From positions 607,152 to 671,151 of the forward strand of contig CCNB01000004.1 of NCBI GenBank assembly GCA_000824785.1: a stretch of 64,000 nt of DNA, read 5' to 3'. Below the pieces are notes generated by a model. It ran no database searches, was not told the DNA's origin, and saw nothing but the letters and a program-made list of their open reading frames with translations. Positions 9,051 to 20,099 of this stretch are shown piece after piece. Both the position numbers and the translations under genes were made by a program. Each line of letters opens with the position of its first letter. Within the stretch, counting starts at the first letter, position 1. The DNA is from Mesorhizobium plurifarium. Lineage in GTDB: Bacteria > Pseudomonadota > Alphaproteobacteria > Rhizobiales > Rhizobiaceae.

Positions 9051-9074
9051 TTCCCTTTCGGAGACCTTGCCCCC

Positions 9075-10100
9075 ATGTCCCCCCAATCAGTGTCCTTCAA
9101 ATCGCTCGAAGACCTTCGCGCCGCCTGCCTCGATCTTCCGGCCGGCAGCGACGCCGCCGCCAGCGCCGTCGCCCGCCGCCAGGACACGCTGACCAAGCCG
9201 CCGGGCAGCCTCGGCCGCCTGGAAACGATCGCTGCCTGGCTCGGCCGCTGGCAGGGCCGCGACATGCCGAAGCTCGACGCGGTGAAAGTTTTCGTCTTCG
9301 CCGGCAATCACGGCGTCACCGCGCAGGGCGTCTCGGCCTATCCTTCTGAAGTCACCGTGCAGATGGTGGCGAACTTCGCCGGCGGGGGTGCTGCCATCAA
9401 TCAGCTGGCCCGCATCGCCGGCGCCAAGCTCGACGTCATCCCGCTCGACCTCGATCATCCGACCGGCGATTTCACGCAAGTGCCGGCGATGGACGAAAAG
9501 GCTTTCCTTGCCGCCGTATCGGCCGGCTATGACGCCGTGACCAAGGACCTCGACCTCGTCTGCTTCGGCGAGATGGGCATCGGCAACACCACGCCCGCCG
9601 CCGCGATCTCCACCGCGCTGTTCGGCGGCAGCGCTGAAAAATGGACCGGCCGCGGCACCGGCGTCGACGACGCCGGCCTGAAGCGCAAGGTGGTGGCCAT
9701 CGAGGCGGGCCTCAAGCGCCATGCCGATTCGCTGTCCGACCCGCTGAAGATCGCCGCTGCCCTTGGCGGACGCGAGCTCGCCGCCATTCTCGGCGCCACG
9801 CTCGCCGCGCGCAAGAACAACGTGCCGGTGCTGCTCGACGGGTTTGTGTGTACCGCCGCCGCTGCTCCGCTTGCGAGGCTCCACCCGACCGGGCTGGCCC
9901 ACACCGTCGCCGCCCATGTTTCGGCGGAAGCCGGCCACCGCCGTCTGCTCGAGGCGCTCGGCCTGCCGCCCCTGCTCGACCTCGGCATGCGGCTCGGCGA
10001 AGGCTCCGGCGCCTGCCTTGCTGTCAACATCGTCCGCTCGGCGCTGGAATGTCACGCCAGGATGGCGAGCTTCGCCGAAGCCGGTGTTTCGGAAAAATAA
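9075..10100 (+). CDS. cobT: Nicotinate-nucleotide-dimethylbenzimidazole phosphoribosyltransferase (CobT/CobU)
   Basis: Transfers ribose phosphate from nicotinate mononucleotide to 5,6-dimethylbenzimidazole, making alpha-ribazole phosphate for the lower ligand. Conserved TKPPGSLGRLE is near residue 38, FAGNHGV near residue 75, and the catalytic glutamate is in RLGEGSGA at about residue 309. It is 25 bp downstream of the cobS homologue, the first real gap in the cluster, and appears to be the last gene of the run. The name follows enteric usage (CobU in Pseudomonas denitrificans). Confidence 0.96.
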   Translation: MSPQSVSFKSLEDLRAACLDLPAGSDAAASAVARRQDTLTKPPGSLGRLETIAAWLGRWQGRDMPKLDAVKVFVFAGNHGVTAQGVSAYPSEVTVQMVANFAGGGAAINQLARIAGAKLDVIPLDLDHPTGDFTQVPAMDEKAFLAAVSAGYDAVTKDLDLVCFGEMGIGNTTPAAAISTALFGGSAEKWTGRGTGVDDAGLKRKVVAIEAGLKRHADSLSDPLKIAAALGGRELAAILGATLAARKNNVPVLLDGFVCTAAAAPLARLHPTGLAHTVAAHVSAEAGHRRLLEALGLPPLLDLGMRLGEGSGACLAVNIVRSALECHARMASFAEAGVSEK

Positions 10101-10112
10101 AATCGGTCGAAA

Positions 10113-10129
10113 TTTCAACACTGTTGAAA
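10113..10129. promoter_or_regulatory. Perfect 8+1+8 palindrome downstream of cobT
   Basis: TTTCAACA, one base, TGTTGAAA. It sits 13 bp after the cobT stop and about 63 bp before the ATG of the secreted protein. No T-run follows, so it looks more like a dimeric repressor site than a terminator. No regulator gene lies next to it. Confidence 0.35.
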
Positions 10130-10191
10130 CAACGAAATAACGTCATCTCGGTTATTCCATGGGACGGAGATGTCTCATGGGAGATCGATCG

Positions 10192-10584
10192 ATGTATTTG
10201 AAATATCTAATATCTGCCGCTATTCTTGTTGCGGCGGCTTCGCCGGCCTTATCTCAGGACCAATATGTTCGCCCGCTTCGTCCCGGTGAAGACGGGGCGG
10301 CCAGGATCCAATCCTCGATCTCGATGACCTTTCCGGTCAAGGATGACGACGACGCCGCCGCGCAGCAGCAGGTTGCGCTTCGTTCTTTCTACAAGGTCGC
10401 GGCGGGCAGCTGCGCGATGGTGGTCGGGACCGTCGCCGATACATGCGAGATTGCCGGCATGAGCACCAATCTCAACGCCAGGGATCGCAACATCGGCGGT
10501 TACGGCGGATCGCAGCTCACGGTGAGCGGTCAGATCACCATGAAGGTCAAGTTCAAGGCGAGCCTCAGCAAAACAGCGCCGTAG
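10192..10584 (+). CDS. Small secreted protein of unknown function
   Basis: I do not recognise the family. With the ATG at 10192 the product is 130 residues and opens with a clear signal peptide (MYLKYLISAAILVAAASPALS, cleavage probably after ALS or SQ near residue 21), so it is likely periplasmic or outer-surface. Mature sequence has two cysteines (in GSCAMV and DTCEIA) that could form a disulfide, a glycine-rich stretch and a C-terminal alternating pattern (QLTVSGQITMKVKFKASL) typical of a beta strand. In-frame ATGs at 10159 and 10177 would put extra polar residues before the signal. Coding potential rests on the signal peptide and frame length. Confidence 0.6.
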   Translation: MYLKYLISAAILVAAASPALSQDQYVRPLRPGEDGAARIQSSISMTFPVKDDDDAAAQQQVALRSFYKVAAGSCAMVVGTVADTCEIAGMSTNLNARDRNIGGYGGSQLTVSGQITMKVKFKASLSKTAP

Positions 10585-10627
10585 GCGCTGCGTTTGCGGC
10601 CTACTTCATTGTTTTGATGAGAAGATT

Positions 10628-10703
<76 letters not shown>

Positions 10704-10796
10704 ACACCGCCGGGAAAACCAGCGTCGGCGGCGCATATAGCCGCCGCTTTCGGGTATGTCTAGCCCTGCCGGATCATTTCCCGACAAATCGACATG

Positions 10797-10862
10797 GCAT
10801 GATCCCGAACCGGAGGTCAGCGACAGCAAAAAGTGGATTCCGGTTTTCGGAAAAGATCATGC
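10797..10862. repeat. Dispersed palindromic repeat, GCATGATC-ended
   Basis: Outer arms GCATGATC (10797-10804) and GATCATGC (10855-10862) enclose inner arms resembling CCGAACCGGA and TTCCGGTTTTCGG. A related element occurs at 32907-32949. This pattern is common between genes in rhizobial chromosomes. It lies between the tRNA and the 3' end of the PhzF-like gene. Confidence 0.7.
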
Positions 10863-10885
10863 CTGCCTAAAAAAGCCCGCAGGCG

Positions 10886-11788
10886 TCACACAAACAGCTT
10901 GCCTTCCGCCACCTTGATCGCATGGCCGCCGATGCGCGCGGATGCCAGGTTTCCGCCATCGACATTGAGCTCGAGGCGGATGCGCGACGGCCGGCCCATC
11001 TCCAGCCCCTGCTCGAGCCAGAGCTGCGAGATACCGTCGGTCGGGGCGTCGAAATGCATGATGGCGCCGGCAAAGGCGGCCGCGGCCGAACCGGTCGCGG
11101 GGTCTTCGTAGGATGGCGTGCCGGGCACGATCATGCGGACATGGAAAGCGCTGTCGTGATGCACCGTCTCTCGGCAGTAGACGTATGGGCTGGCGAAGGC
11201 CCATTCGCTCTTGCGGGGCGCCAATTCCGACCATGCCTGGTTGTCGAGCCTGATCTTGGCCGCCTCCTCCAATCCGGCAACGGGAATGGTCACGTAAGGC
11301 ACGCCGGCCGACCAGAAGGCGACGCGGTGATTCTCGAAGCCGATCTCGTGCGGGGCAAGGCCGAGCGCCGCGCCGATCGCTTCCGGATCAGCCTTGAGCT
11401 CCAACGGTTCCGGCAATTTCGCCAGGTCGAACTCGGCGAAGGTTGAGCCGTCATGCTTGCTTACCGCGCAGCGCACCGGTCCGATATTCTCCTCCAGCAC
11501 GAAAATGCCGGCGGCTTCCCCGGCGAGTTCGGTCAGCGCGATCGCCGCGCCGACCGTCGGATGCCCCGCGAAAGGCATTTCATAGTCGGGCGTGAAGATG
11601 CGGATACGGTTGCGGTGCTTCGGATTGTCCGCAGGCAGCACGAACACCGTCTCGGAAAGATTGAATTCGCGCGCGATGGCCTGCATGCCGGCGCTGTCGA
11701 GCCCGTCGCAGTCGAGCACCACGGCAAGCGGATTTCCGGCCAGCCTTTCGGTGGTAAACACATCGTAAAGCAAGTAATCGCGCGCCAT
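10886..11788 (-). CDS. PhzF-family isomerase/epimerase-like protein
   Basis: PhzF-fold proteins isomerise or epimerise small metabolites; outside phenazine clusters the substrate is usually unknown. The catalytic glutamate of the family is present in EFNLSETVF at residue 46, with MPFAGHPTVG, and DPATGSAA in the C-terminal half. With the ATG at 11788 the protein is 300 residues, normal for the family; an AAAGG lies about nine bases upstream. No phenazine genes are nearby, so a phenazine role is not supported. It is divergent from the MacA-like gene. Confidence 0.88.
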   Translation of the reverse strand: MARDYLLYDVFTTERLAGNPLAVVLDCDGLDSAGMQAIAREFNLSETVFVLPADNPKHRNRIRIFTPDYEMPFAGHPTVGAAIALTELAGEAAGIFVLEENIGPVRCAVSKHDGSTFAEFDLAKLPEPLELKADPEAIGAALGLAPHEIGFENHRVAFWSAGVPYVTIPVAGLEEAAKIRLDNQAWSELAPRKSEWAFASPYVYCRETVHHDSAFHVRMIVPGTPSYEDPATGSAAAAFAGAIMHFDAPTDGISQLWLEQGLEMGRPSRIRLELNVDGGNLASARIGGHAIKVAEGKLFV

Positions 11789-11921
11789 GGAGTAAACCTT
11801 TCGCCTCGGTCCGAATATCTGCCTCAATCCCAACATGAGGGAAATTTAATTTGAAATTCGAACCTTAAGGCCTGATTTGTGCACCGATAGGGATGTCGAT
11901 CTTTCATTATAGGGGTCTGGG

Positions 11922-13208
11922 GTGGACCAGCTTGTCAATCCGCCAAACGCGGAATCCGGTACTTCCATAGAGGCTGCGCTCGGGCTCGACCGCAAGGGCG
12001 TAAGCCGCAAGCGTCGCCGCTTCTGGCTCTATGCGCTGCTCGCGATAGCGATCGTCGCCTGCGGCGTTGCCCTCTATCGATGGTATGCCGCAGCCCCTCC
12101 CAGGATCGAACACACCACCGTGCCCGCGGCGATCGCCGACCTCACGGTCGAGGTATCGGCCACCGGCACGCTGCAGCCGCTGACCCAGGTGGATATCTCA
12201 AGCGAACTGTCCGGCATCGTCCGCTCGGTCGCGGTCAATGAAAACCAGCAGGTCAAGAAGGGCGACGTGCTGGCGACGCTCGATACCGCCAAGCTGGAGG
12301 TCCAGATCGAGCGCGCCACCGCCTCCGCCAAGGCGGCGGCAGCAAGCGTCGAGGACGCCAAGGTGACCTTGCAGGAGAACGAGAACGCCGTTGTGCGCGC
12401 CAGCGCGCTGACCAAGCGCGGCATGGCGACGGACCAGTCGCTCGAAGCGGCCACGGCGACGCGCGACCGCTCGAAGGCGGCGCTCGACAGCGCCCAAGCC
12501 AATCTCGCCATCGCCCAGGCCGATCTCAAGGCGCAGCAGACCGATCTCGCCAAGAGCACCATCTATGCGCCGATCGACGGCATCGTGCTGACGCGCTCGG
12601 TCGATCCTGGACAGACGGTCGCGTCCTCGCTGCAGGCGCCGGTGCTCTTCGTCATCGCCGCCGACCTGAGGAACATGGAATTGCAGGCCGCGGTCGACGA
12701 GGCCGATATTGGCGCGGTCAAGCCCGGCCAGCACGCCCGCTTCACCGTCGACGCCTTTCCGGACCGGCCGTTCGATGCCGAAATCCGCGACATCTCCTAT
12801 GCCTCGGTCACCACCGACGGCGTCGTCACCTACAATGCGCGACTCGAAGTGGACAATGGCGAGCTTCTCTTGCGGCCCGGCATGACGGCAACGGTCTCGG
12901 TCGTCACAAGACAGGCCAAGGGGGTGCTGACCGTCCCCTCGACCGCCTTCCGTTATCGCCCGATGCAGCAGCAGGCGCGCGGCTGGAGCTTCAGCGACCT
13001 TTTCACCGGCCGCATGGGCCGCCCCAACCGGCAGCGCGAGGCGACGAAGGCGCCGACCGACGGCGCGCGCACGCTTTATGTGCTGGAGAACGGCCGGCCA
13101 CATCCCGTCAACGTCAAGATAGGCTCGACCGACGGCGAGCTGACCGAGATCACGTCCGGCCTCGACGCGGGCGCTGAGGTCATCACCGGCGCGCAGCAGC
13201 GGAGCTGA
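11922..13208 (+). CDS. MacA-like periplasmic adaptor (HlyD/MFP family)
   Basis: Adaptor subunit of a tripartite ABC efflux system. A single membrane anchor lies at about residues 33-54; a lipoyl-type beta domain around TLQPLTQVDISSELSG is followed by an alanine-rich coiled-coil hairpin (about 110-200) and beta-barrel domains. GTG start at 11922. An unusual positively charged segment with QQQARGWSFSDLF at about 350 interrupts the C-terminal domain, as in some MacA-like proteins. Followed 4 bp later by the ATPase and then the permease. No outer-membrane factor is encoded here. Substrate unknown. Confidence 0.88.
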   Translation: MDQLVNPPNAESGTSIEAALGLDRKGVSRKRRRFWLYALLAIAIVACGVALYRWYAAAPPRIEHTTVPAAIADLTVEVSATGTLQPLTQVDISSELSGIVRSVAVNENQQVKKGDVLATLDTAKLEVQIERATASAKAAAASVEDAKVTLQENENAVVRASALTKRGMATDQSLEAATATRDRSKAALDSAQANLAIAQADLKAQQTDLAKSTIYAPIDGIVLTRSVDPGQTVASSLQAPVLFVIAADLRNMELQAAVDEADIGAVKPGQHARFTVDAFPDRPFDAEIRDISYASVTTDGVVTYNARLEVDNGELLLRPGMTATVSVVTRQAKGVLTVPSTAFRYRPMQQQARGWSFSDLFTGRMGRPNRQREATKAPTDGARTLYVLENGRPHPVNVKIGSTDGELTEITSGLDAGAEVITGAQQRS

Positions 13209-13212
13209 CGCC

Positions 13213-13916
13213 ATGTCGGCTCCCCTGCTCATCACCTTCGACAAGGTCTGGAAAAGCTATGGCGAGGGCGAGGCCCGCGTGCACGCGCTGGCCGGCGTCG
13301 ATCTCGCCATCCGCAGAAGTGAATTCGTCGCCATCATGGGTCCTTCCGGCTCAGGCAAGTCGACGGCGATGAACATCATCGGCTGCCTCGATACGCCGAC
13401 AGCCGGGACCTATTCCTTCATGGGCGTCGATGCGGGACGCCTCGACCGCAACCGCCGCGCGCTTTTACGCAACCTTTATGTCGGCTTCGTCTTCCAGGGC
13501 TACAACCTGTTGCCGCGCAGCACCGCGGCGGAAAACGTCGAGCTGCCGCTGATCTATCGCGGCGTGGCCGCGCGCGAGCGCCGCGAGCTCGCCATGCAGG
13601 CGCTGGCTCAGGTCGGGCTTGTCGGGCGCGAGCACCACACTCCGGCCGAGCTTTCGGGCGGCCAGCAGCAGCGCGTGGCGATCGCCCGTGCCATCGTCAC
13701 AAGGCCGACGCTGCTCGTCGCCGACGAGCCGACCGGCAATCTCGACACCGCGCGCACGCATGAGATCATGGAGCTGCTGACCACGCTCAACGCCGAACTC
13801 GGCCTCTCCATCGTCATGGTGACGCATGAGGCGGACGTCGCCGACTATGCCGGCCGCATCGTCCGCTTCCTCGACGGCCATGTCGCCTCCGACACCCTGA
13901 AAGCGGAGGAAGCGGC

Positions 13917-13920
<4 letters not shown>
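13213..13920 (+). CDS. MacB-type ABC transporter ATP-binding protein
   Basis: 235-residue ATPase of the MacB/LolD class. Walker [10 protein letters not shown] is at about residues 43-51, the signature LSGGQQQR at about 148 and Walker [11 protein letters not shown] follows. ATPase and permease are separate polypeptides here, unlike Escherichia coli MacB where they are fused. Its stop overlaps the permease ATG (ATGA). Powers the adjacent permease at the cytoplasmic membrane. Confidence 0.95.
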
Positions 13921-15134
<1,214 letters not shown>

Positions 15135-15148
15135 TCCGAGCAGCGGTG

Positions 15149-15874
15149 CTAACGATCACCGCCGAAATGCCACTCGATCAGCGGCTTCATGTGGGGCATC
15201 AAGCCGTCGGGCAGATCGCCGGCGCCACGGATGATGACCGGCCCCTCGATCTCCGGCTCGGCTTCGGCCGCGACGAAAGCTCGGACACGGCGCGCCAGTT
15301 CGTCGGCCGTTTCGGTCACACGATACTGGCGGAAGATCACCGTGCCGCTCGCCGTCGACAGCGCGTGATAGCGATGCCCGCGTTCGGCCGTCGACAGATC
15401 GAGCCCGGTCTCCTCCCCGACCTCGCGGATCATGTTGAAGTCGACATCGACCATGCCGTCGCGGAAGTCGATCGGCTCGAACGAGCCGGCGGCGAAATAG
15501 ACGCGGCCGGCATTGACCGTGTGGCGGCCCATGCGGATCGCCACCAGCGCATTGTCGCCGGCAACCAGCACGGCATGCGCATAGGCATGCTCGGCGCCGG
15601 AATTCTCGCGCCGCTTGCGCCACAGCAGGAAGGTCGAATACTTCACCGCATGGCAGCGTCCGGCGAGGCGATTGTCCCGATAAGCCAGTTCGGAAAGCAG
15701 CACCACGGTGCCGTCGAACAGCGCCGGATTGGCCGTGATCTCCTGCCGCCAGTTCTCGGCGATCGCCTCTGCATTGCTGACCGCGAACGGATGCGGGCCG
15801 GGATCCAGGCGGACGTCGATCGCGTCGACAGGCAGGATGACGTTGCGGGGCAGATCGAAGCTCAAAACGATCAC
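15149..15874 (-). CDS. Nudix hydrolase-like protein
   Basis: 241 residues. The end of a Nudix helix, IREVGEETGLDL, is plain, but the upstream part of the box (canonical G-x5-E) does not match at the usual spacing, so hydrolase activity is probable rather than certain. A GTG start at 15874 overlaps the stop codon of the upstream endonuclease-like gene (GTGA), so the two are likely co-translated. The substrate is not predictable from sequence. Confidence 0.75.
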   Translation of the reverse strand: MIVLSFDLPRNVILPVDAIDVRLDPGPHPFAVSNAEAIAENWRQEITANPALFDGTVVLLSELAYRDNRLAGRCHAVKYSTFLLWRKRRENSGAEHAYAHAVLVAGDNALVAIRMGRHTVNAGRVYFAAGSFEPIDFRDGMVDVDFNMIREVGEETGLDLSTAERGHRYHALSTASGTVIFRQYRVTETADELARRVRAFVAAEAEPEIEGPVIIRGAGDLPDGLMPHMKPLIEWHFGGDR

Positions 15875-16983
15875 GCCATGTCCAGTGCGATCGCCACGGG
15901 ACAGTGGTCGGAGGCCTTTGGCCTGTCCCAGCCGGCGCGCGGGAACCGTTCGACCTCCTGTCCGGGCGGGAAGATGGTGCGCCAAGGCTGGCCGTTGCGG
16001 ATGATGTCGGGAACGGCCGTGGCGTTCCTCGCGGCCAGCGCCTTCGACAGCAGGATATAATCGAGCTGGCAAAGATGCCGTTCCTCCGGGCCGCGCGTGT
16101 GGTAGAAGCTCCAGCGATCCATCTCCGGCCGCCGCTCGACGACATTCTCGCAAAAGCCACCGGCGGTGAGCACATCGACCGAGGACCGGGCTTCGTCGAC
16201 GACCTCGAAACGATAGCCGTCGATGGCGTCGCCATCGATCTTCACGCGCTGCCGGTAGTCGTTGAGGTCGCCGCAGATCGCCCAGCGCTTGTTCGCGGCG
16301 TGATCCTTGCCGAAACGCTCCTCGATGATGCGGCGCACCGCCTGCGCCTCGGCGATGCGCAGCGGCATCGACGCCTCTCGGCCGTCCAGCCCGTTGCGCG
16401 GCGGGCCCATCGATTTGAAATGCACGAGATAGAGCGTCAGCGGCGCGCCGCCGATCTTCAGGTCGATCTCCAGGCAGTCGCGACGAAAGATACGCTCGGT
16501 GGCGATATAGCCGAGCGCGGCGAGTTCCGGCGTGAACAGCCCGAACTCCTCGAAGGTGACATAGGCGTGGCTGGTCATGCGCACGAATTCGATCGGCTGC
16601 CCTTGCGCGGTCTCGTTGCGCATCATCACGGCGACATCGATGCCGCGCGTGTCGTTGCCGGCGGTGGTGTATTTCTGCCGATAGCCCTGCCCGACCATCT
16701 TGAACAGATAGCCATACTCGAAGGCCTTCAGCGCCTCGATGTTGTCGACCTCCTGCATGCAGATGACGTCGGCGCGGGTGGCCGCGATGGCGAGCGCCGT
16801 CAACTGGCGGGTGTCGTCGGATTGGGCGATCGTGCGAGCCTGTTCGAGGATGCGGTATTCGGCCTCGCTCTGGATGTCGAACAGCGCCAGCGTGCGGTCT
16901 TCGTTGAGCTGGTTGCGATAGCCCGAGAAATCGAACCTGCTCATCAGGTTCTCGACATTGAAGGTGGCGAGGCGCAGCGACAT
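15871..16983 (-). CDS. Endonuclease/exonuclease/phosphatase (EEP) family protein
   Basis: DNase I-fold Mg-dependent phosphodiesterase. Motifs in order: [10 protein letters not shown] at residues 5-14, [28 protein letters not shown] and the terminal SDHCPV. ATG at 16983 chosen because the protein then begins with the conserved LRLATFN strand; an upstream ATG at 17004 adds seven residues. Length 370. No signal peptide is seen, so a cytoplasmic role on nucleic acid or a phosphorylated metabolite is likely. Overlaps the Nudix gene downstream. Confidence 0.88.
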   Translation of the reverse strand: MSLRLATFNVENLMSRFDFSGYRNQLNEDRTLALFDIQSEAEYRILEQARTIAQSDDTRQLTALAIAATRADVICMQEVDNIEALKAFEYGYLFKMVGQGYRQKYTTAGNDTRGIDVAVMMRNETAQGQPIEFVRMTSHAYVTFEEFGLFTPELAALGYIATERIFRRDCLEIDLKIGGAPLTLYLVHFKSMGPPRNGLDGREASMPLRIAEAQAVRRIIEERFGKDHAANKRWAICGDLNDYRQRVKIDGDAIDGYRFEVVDEARSSVDVLTAGGFCENVVERRPEMDRWSFYHTRGPEERHLCQLDYILLSKALAARNATAVPDIIRNGQPWRTIFPPGQEVERFPRAGWDRPKASDHCPVAIALDMA

Positions 16984-17049
16984 GGCCGTGACCTTTGCCC
17001 GCAAGCGCGAGCGAAAACAAGAGCCAGGCCGATGCTCGCCATGGTTGAT

Positions 17050-17074
17050 GGAACCTTTCCGTTCATCCCCCGTT
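17050..17074 (+). promoter_or_regulatory. EcfG-type general stress promoter upstream of the BA14K gene
   Basis: GGAAC at 17050-17054, a 16-bp spacer, and CGTT at 17071-17074. This is an exact match to the known alphaproteobacterial EcfG (general stress sigma factor) consensus GGAAC-N16/17-CGTT, about 75 bp before the ATG at 17150. Confidence 0.65.
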
Positions 17075-17149
17075 CAGACGAAAAGTTCCAACAATAGGCC
17101 TTTCCCCGGGGTGTTCTGGGCGTGGGGCCTTTACTCCTTGGAGAGTGAA

Positions 17150-17728
17150 ATGAAACCGCTTTTTTCTTCCCTGAGATCAGGGCTTCTGGTCCTGGGCCTC
17201 GTTGCCGGCGTGACCGCGCCGTCGGTCGCGGGACCGATCCTGCAGCCCGATCTCGGCGTTGCGACGAATACCGCCGCGCCGAACATCATTCCCGTGCGCG
17301 ACGGCTGGGCCGGCAACAACAACGGCGGTAGCTTCCAGGATTGGCGTTGGCGTCACCGCGGCGGCGACTTCAGATGGCGTGGCGGCGACCGTCGCTTCTC
17401 GCGCCACTGGGACGGCGGCCGATGGGACGGCGGCGGCGACTGGCGCTGGCGGCGTCATCATCACCGGCACTTCCGTGGCGGCGACGCGGCGCTCCTTGGG
17501 CTCGGCCTCGGCCTTGGCTTGGGCAGCGTCTATGGCAACTACTACGATCCGTACTACTACGATCCCTACCCGCGTTACGTCCAGCCGCGGCGCATCTACC
17601 GGACCGAGCGGCTGTCCAGCGCGCATGTCCGCTGGTGCTATGACCGCTACCGGTCGTATCGTGCCTGGGACAATACTTTCCAGCCCAATTACGGTCCTCG
17701 CAAGCAATGCTGGTCGCCCTATAGCTAA
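17150..17728 (+). CDS. BA14K-family secreted/membrane protein
   Basis: 192 residues. An N-terminal signal/anchor (about 9-27, [16 protein letters not shown]) is followed by a tryptophan/arginine/glycine-rich low-complexity middle (about 60-105), a short glycine/leucine hydrophobic helix (GLGLGLGLG, about 120-130) and a C-terminal BA14K domain ([19 protein letters not shown] to CWSPYS). The BA14K name comes from a Brucella immunoreactive protein; function is not established. ATG preceded by GGAGAG. The EcfG-type promoter suggests general stress control. A hairpin terminator follows at 17752. Confidence 0.88.
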   Translation: MKPLFSSLRSGLLVLGLVAGVTAPSVAGPILQPDLGVATNTAAPNIIPVRDGWAGNNNGGSFQDWRWRHRGGDFRWRGGDRRFSRHWDGGRWDGGGDWRWRRHHHRHFRGGDAALLGLGLGLGLGSVYGNYYDPYYYDPYPRYVQPRRIYRTERLSSAHVRWCYDRYRSYRAWDNTFQPNYGPRKQCWSPYS

Positions 17729-17751
17729 GCGGCCCACCAGCACGGACAAGG

Positions 17752-17777
17752 AAACGGCGCCCTTCGCGGCGCCGTTT
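17752..17777 (+). terminator. Hairpin terminator after the BA14K gene
   Basis: Perfect 10-bp stem AAACGGCGCC (17752-17761) and GGCGCCGTTT (17768-17777) around a 6-base loop, followed by GCATTTT. Placed 24 bp after the stop codon. Confidence 0.8.
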
Positions 17778-17843
17778 GCATTTTGCGGCAACCTGTGCTC
17801 GCCGGCCGATAACCCTAAATTCATCGGCCGCGGCTATTCATCC

Positions 17844-18185
17844 ATGCCGATGTCGCCCAATATGACGATTCGCGCGAACGGGGTGCGAGACGTGCTCGCC
17901 ATGGCCGAAAACGAACACAGAAACCAACACAGGCAACGCGTGCTGAAGGGCGCGGCGATCCTGACCGGCATCAACAACTCCGAAGTGCGATGCACGGTGC
18001 GCAACATGCATTCGAACGGCGCGGAGCTGAAAGTGCCGATCGACGCGCGCGTGCCGGACGAATTCCTGCTCTACGTGCCGGTCGACGGCATCGGCTACAA
18101 CGCGGTGGTGCGTTGGCGCCGCGAGGACCGCATCGGCGTAGAGTTCACCGGCACCGAGCCCAAGCCGCATTGGCATTACGGCTGA
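17844..18185 (+). CDS. PilZ-domain protein
   Basis: Small single-domain PilZ-like protein, 113 residues from the ATG at 17844 or 94 from an ATG at 17901. The domain begins around RQRVLKGAAIL and includes CTVRNMHSNGAELKV, matching the (D/N)xSxxG half of the PilZ consensus only loosely; the leading RxxxR motif appears as HRQRV. Binding of cyclic di-GMP is therefore possible but not assured. Convergent with ilvC. Confidence 0.8.
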   Translation: MPMSPNMTIRANGVRDVLAMAENEHRNQHRQRVLKGAAILTGINNSEVRCTVRNMHSNGAELKVPIDARVPDEFLLYVPVDGIGYNAVVRWRREDRIGVEFTGTEPKPHWHYG

Positions 18186-18213
18186 GCTGCAGCGATTGGC
18201 CTCACCGGCGAAG

Positions 18214-18243
18214 AAAAAAGACCGGCGGATCGCTCCGCCGGCC
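18214..18243 (-). terminator. ilvC intrinsic terminator
   Basis: On the minus strand an 8-bp GC stem (CCGGCGGA paired with TCCGCCGG around a 4-base loop) runs into six T residues (complement of 18214-18219), 27 bp after the ilvC stop. Confidence 0.85.
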
Positions 18244-18269
18244 CGTCAGATGCATAACGAAGTCGAAAA

Positions 18270-19313
<1,044 letters not shown>

Positions 19314-20033
19314 TCAGAGGCTTTGCAGCCGGTTGTTTGCTCCGAAGAGAGCGAGAAACTGTTGCGTCGCGCGGCGGGCGTCGCCGCCGATCGTCGCCTC
19401 AGTCAATTCCACCCGGTCGCCGAGCAGCAGACGGATCTGCACGTCGCGGCCGACCAGGCCGAAAAAGGTCCGGAACGCCGTCTCGGCGTCCTCGAAATCG
19501 AGCAGCCCGGCCTGCCGGCCGACTTCGAGCACCGGCTTCAGCCGCCTGGCAAGCGCGAAGCGGCCATTCTGCAGGACGATGGCGCCGAGGTCATCCTTGC
19601 CGGACCCGGCATGGCCGACCGCCACGCGGTTGAGCGCGATCGACGTATCGCTGGAGATCACCTTGAGCCAGTCAAAAGCGAAGCGTTCGAGGCTTGCCGT
19701 CAGCGACGCGAGGTCGAGACCCTTGCGATCGACCGGTGTCACACGCACCTTGGAGGCCTGCCACTGCACCGTCGCCGTCAGCAGCCCGTCGCGGTCGCCG
19801 AACCATTTGTAGAGCGTTTCCTTGGAACAACTGGCCCGCCGCGCCACCGCGGTCATGGTGAGGTTGTCGCCCTCCTCCACCAGCAGGCGAAGCGCCGCGT
19901 CAAGAACGGCCTGCTGCCGCTCCGTCAGCGTTTCGCTTGTGTCGATGTCGGCGCCTGCCTGCAGCACAATCTTTCCCGTTTCTTCGGTCGCCCCAGAGGC
20001 GTACCGTACGTTACGGTTCGGCTTATTGCGCAT
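19314..20033 (-). CDS. TetR/AcrR-family transcriptional regulator
   Basis: 239 residues from the ATG at 20033 (longer frames start further upstream). The helix-turn-helix is at about residues 45-85 (TMTAVARRASCSKETLYKWFGDRDGLL), preceded by an unusually long polar N-terminal tail of ~35 residues. The C-terminal ligand domain is of the AefR-like C-terminal type by general look. It lies 24 bp upstream of ilvC on the same strand, so read-through or co-transcription is possible, but no link to branched-chain amino acids can be claimed. Confidence 0.88.
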   Translation of the reverse strand: MRNKPNRNVRYASGATEETGKIVLQAGADIDTSETLTERQQAVLDAALRLLVEEGDNLTMTAVARRASCSKETLYKWFGDRDGLLTATVQWQASKVRVTPVDRKGLDLASLTASLERFAFDWLKVISSDTSIALNRVAVGHAGSGKDDLGAIVLQNGRFALARRLKPVLEVGRQAGLLDFEDAETAFRTFFGLVGRDVQIRLLLGDRVELTEATIGGDARRATQQFLALFGANNRLQSL

Positions 20034-20099
20034 TCCGATTTCCGACGCAAGGGCCATGGCGCGAAAAATGACCCGGCGGAATGGCCAAAGGCTCACCAG

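Noticed and set aside
10886..11788. Phenazine biosynthesis because of the PhzF-like gene
   Set aside because: PhzF-fold proteins are widespread outside phenazine clusters and no other phz gene is present.
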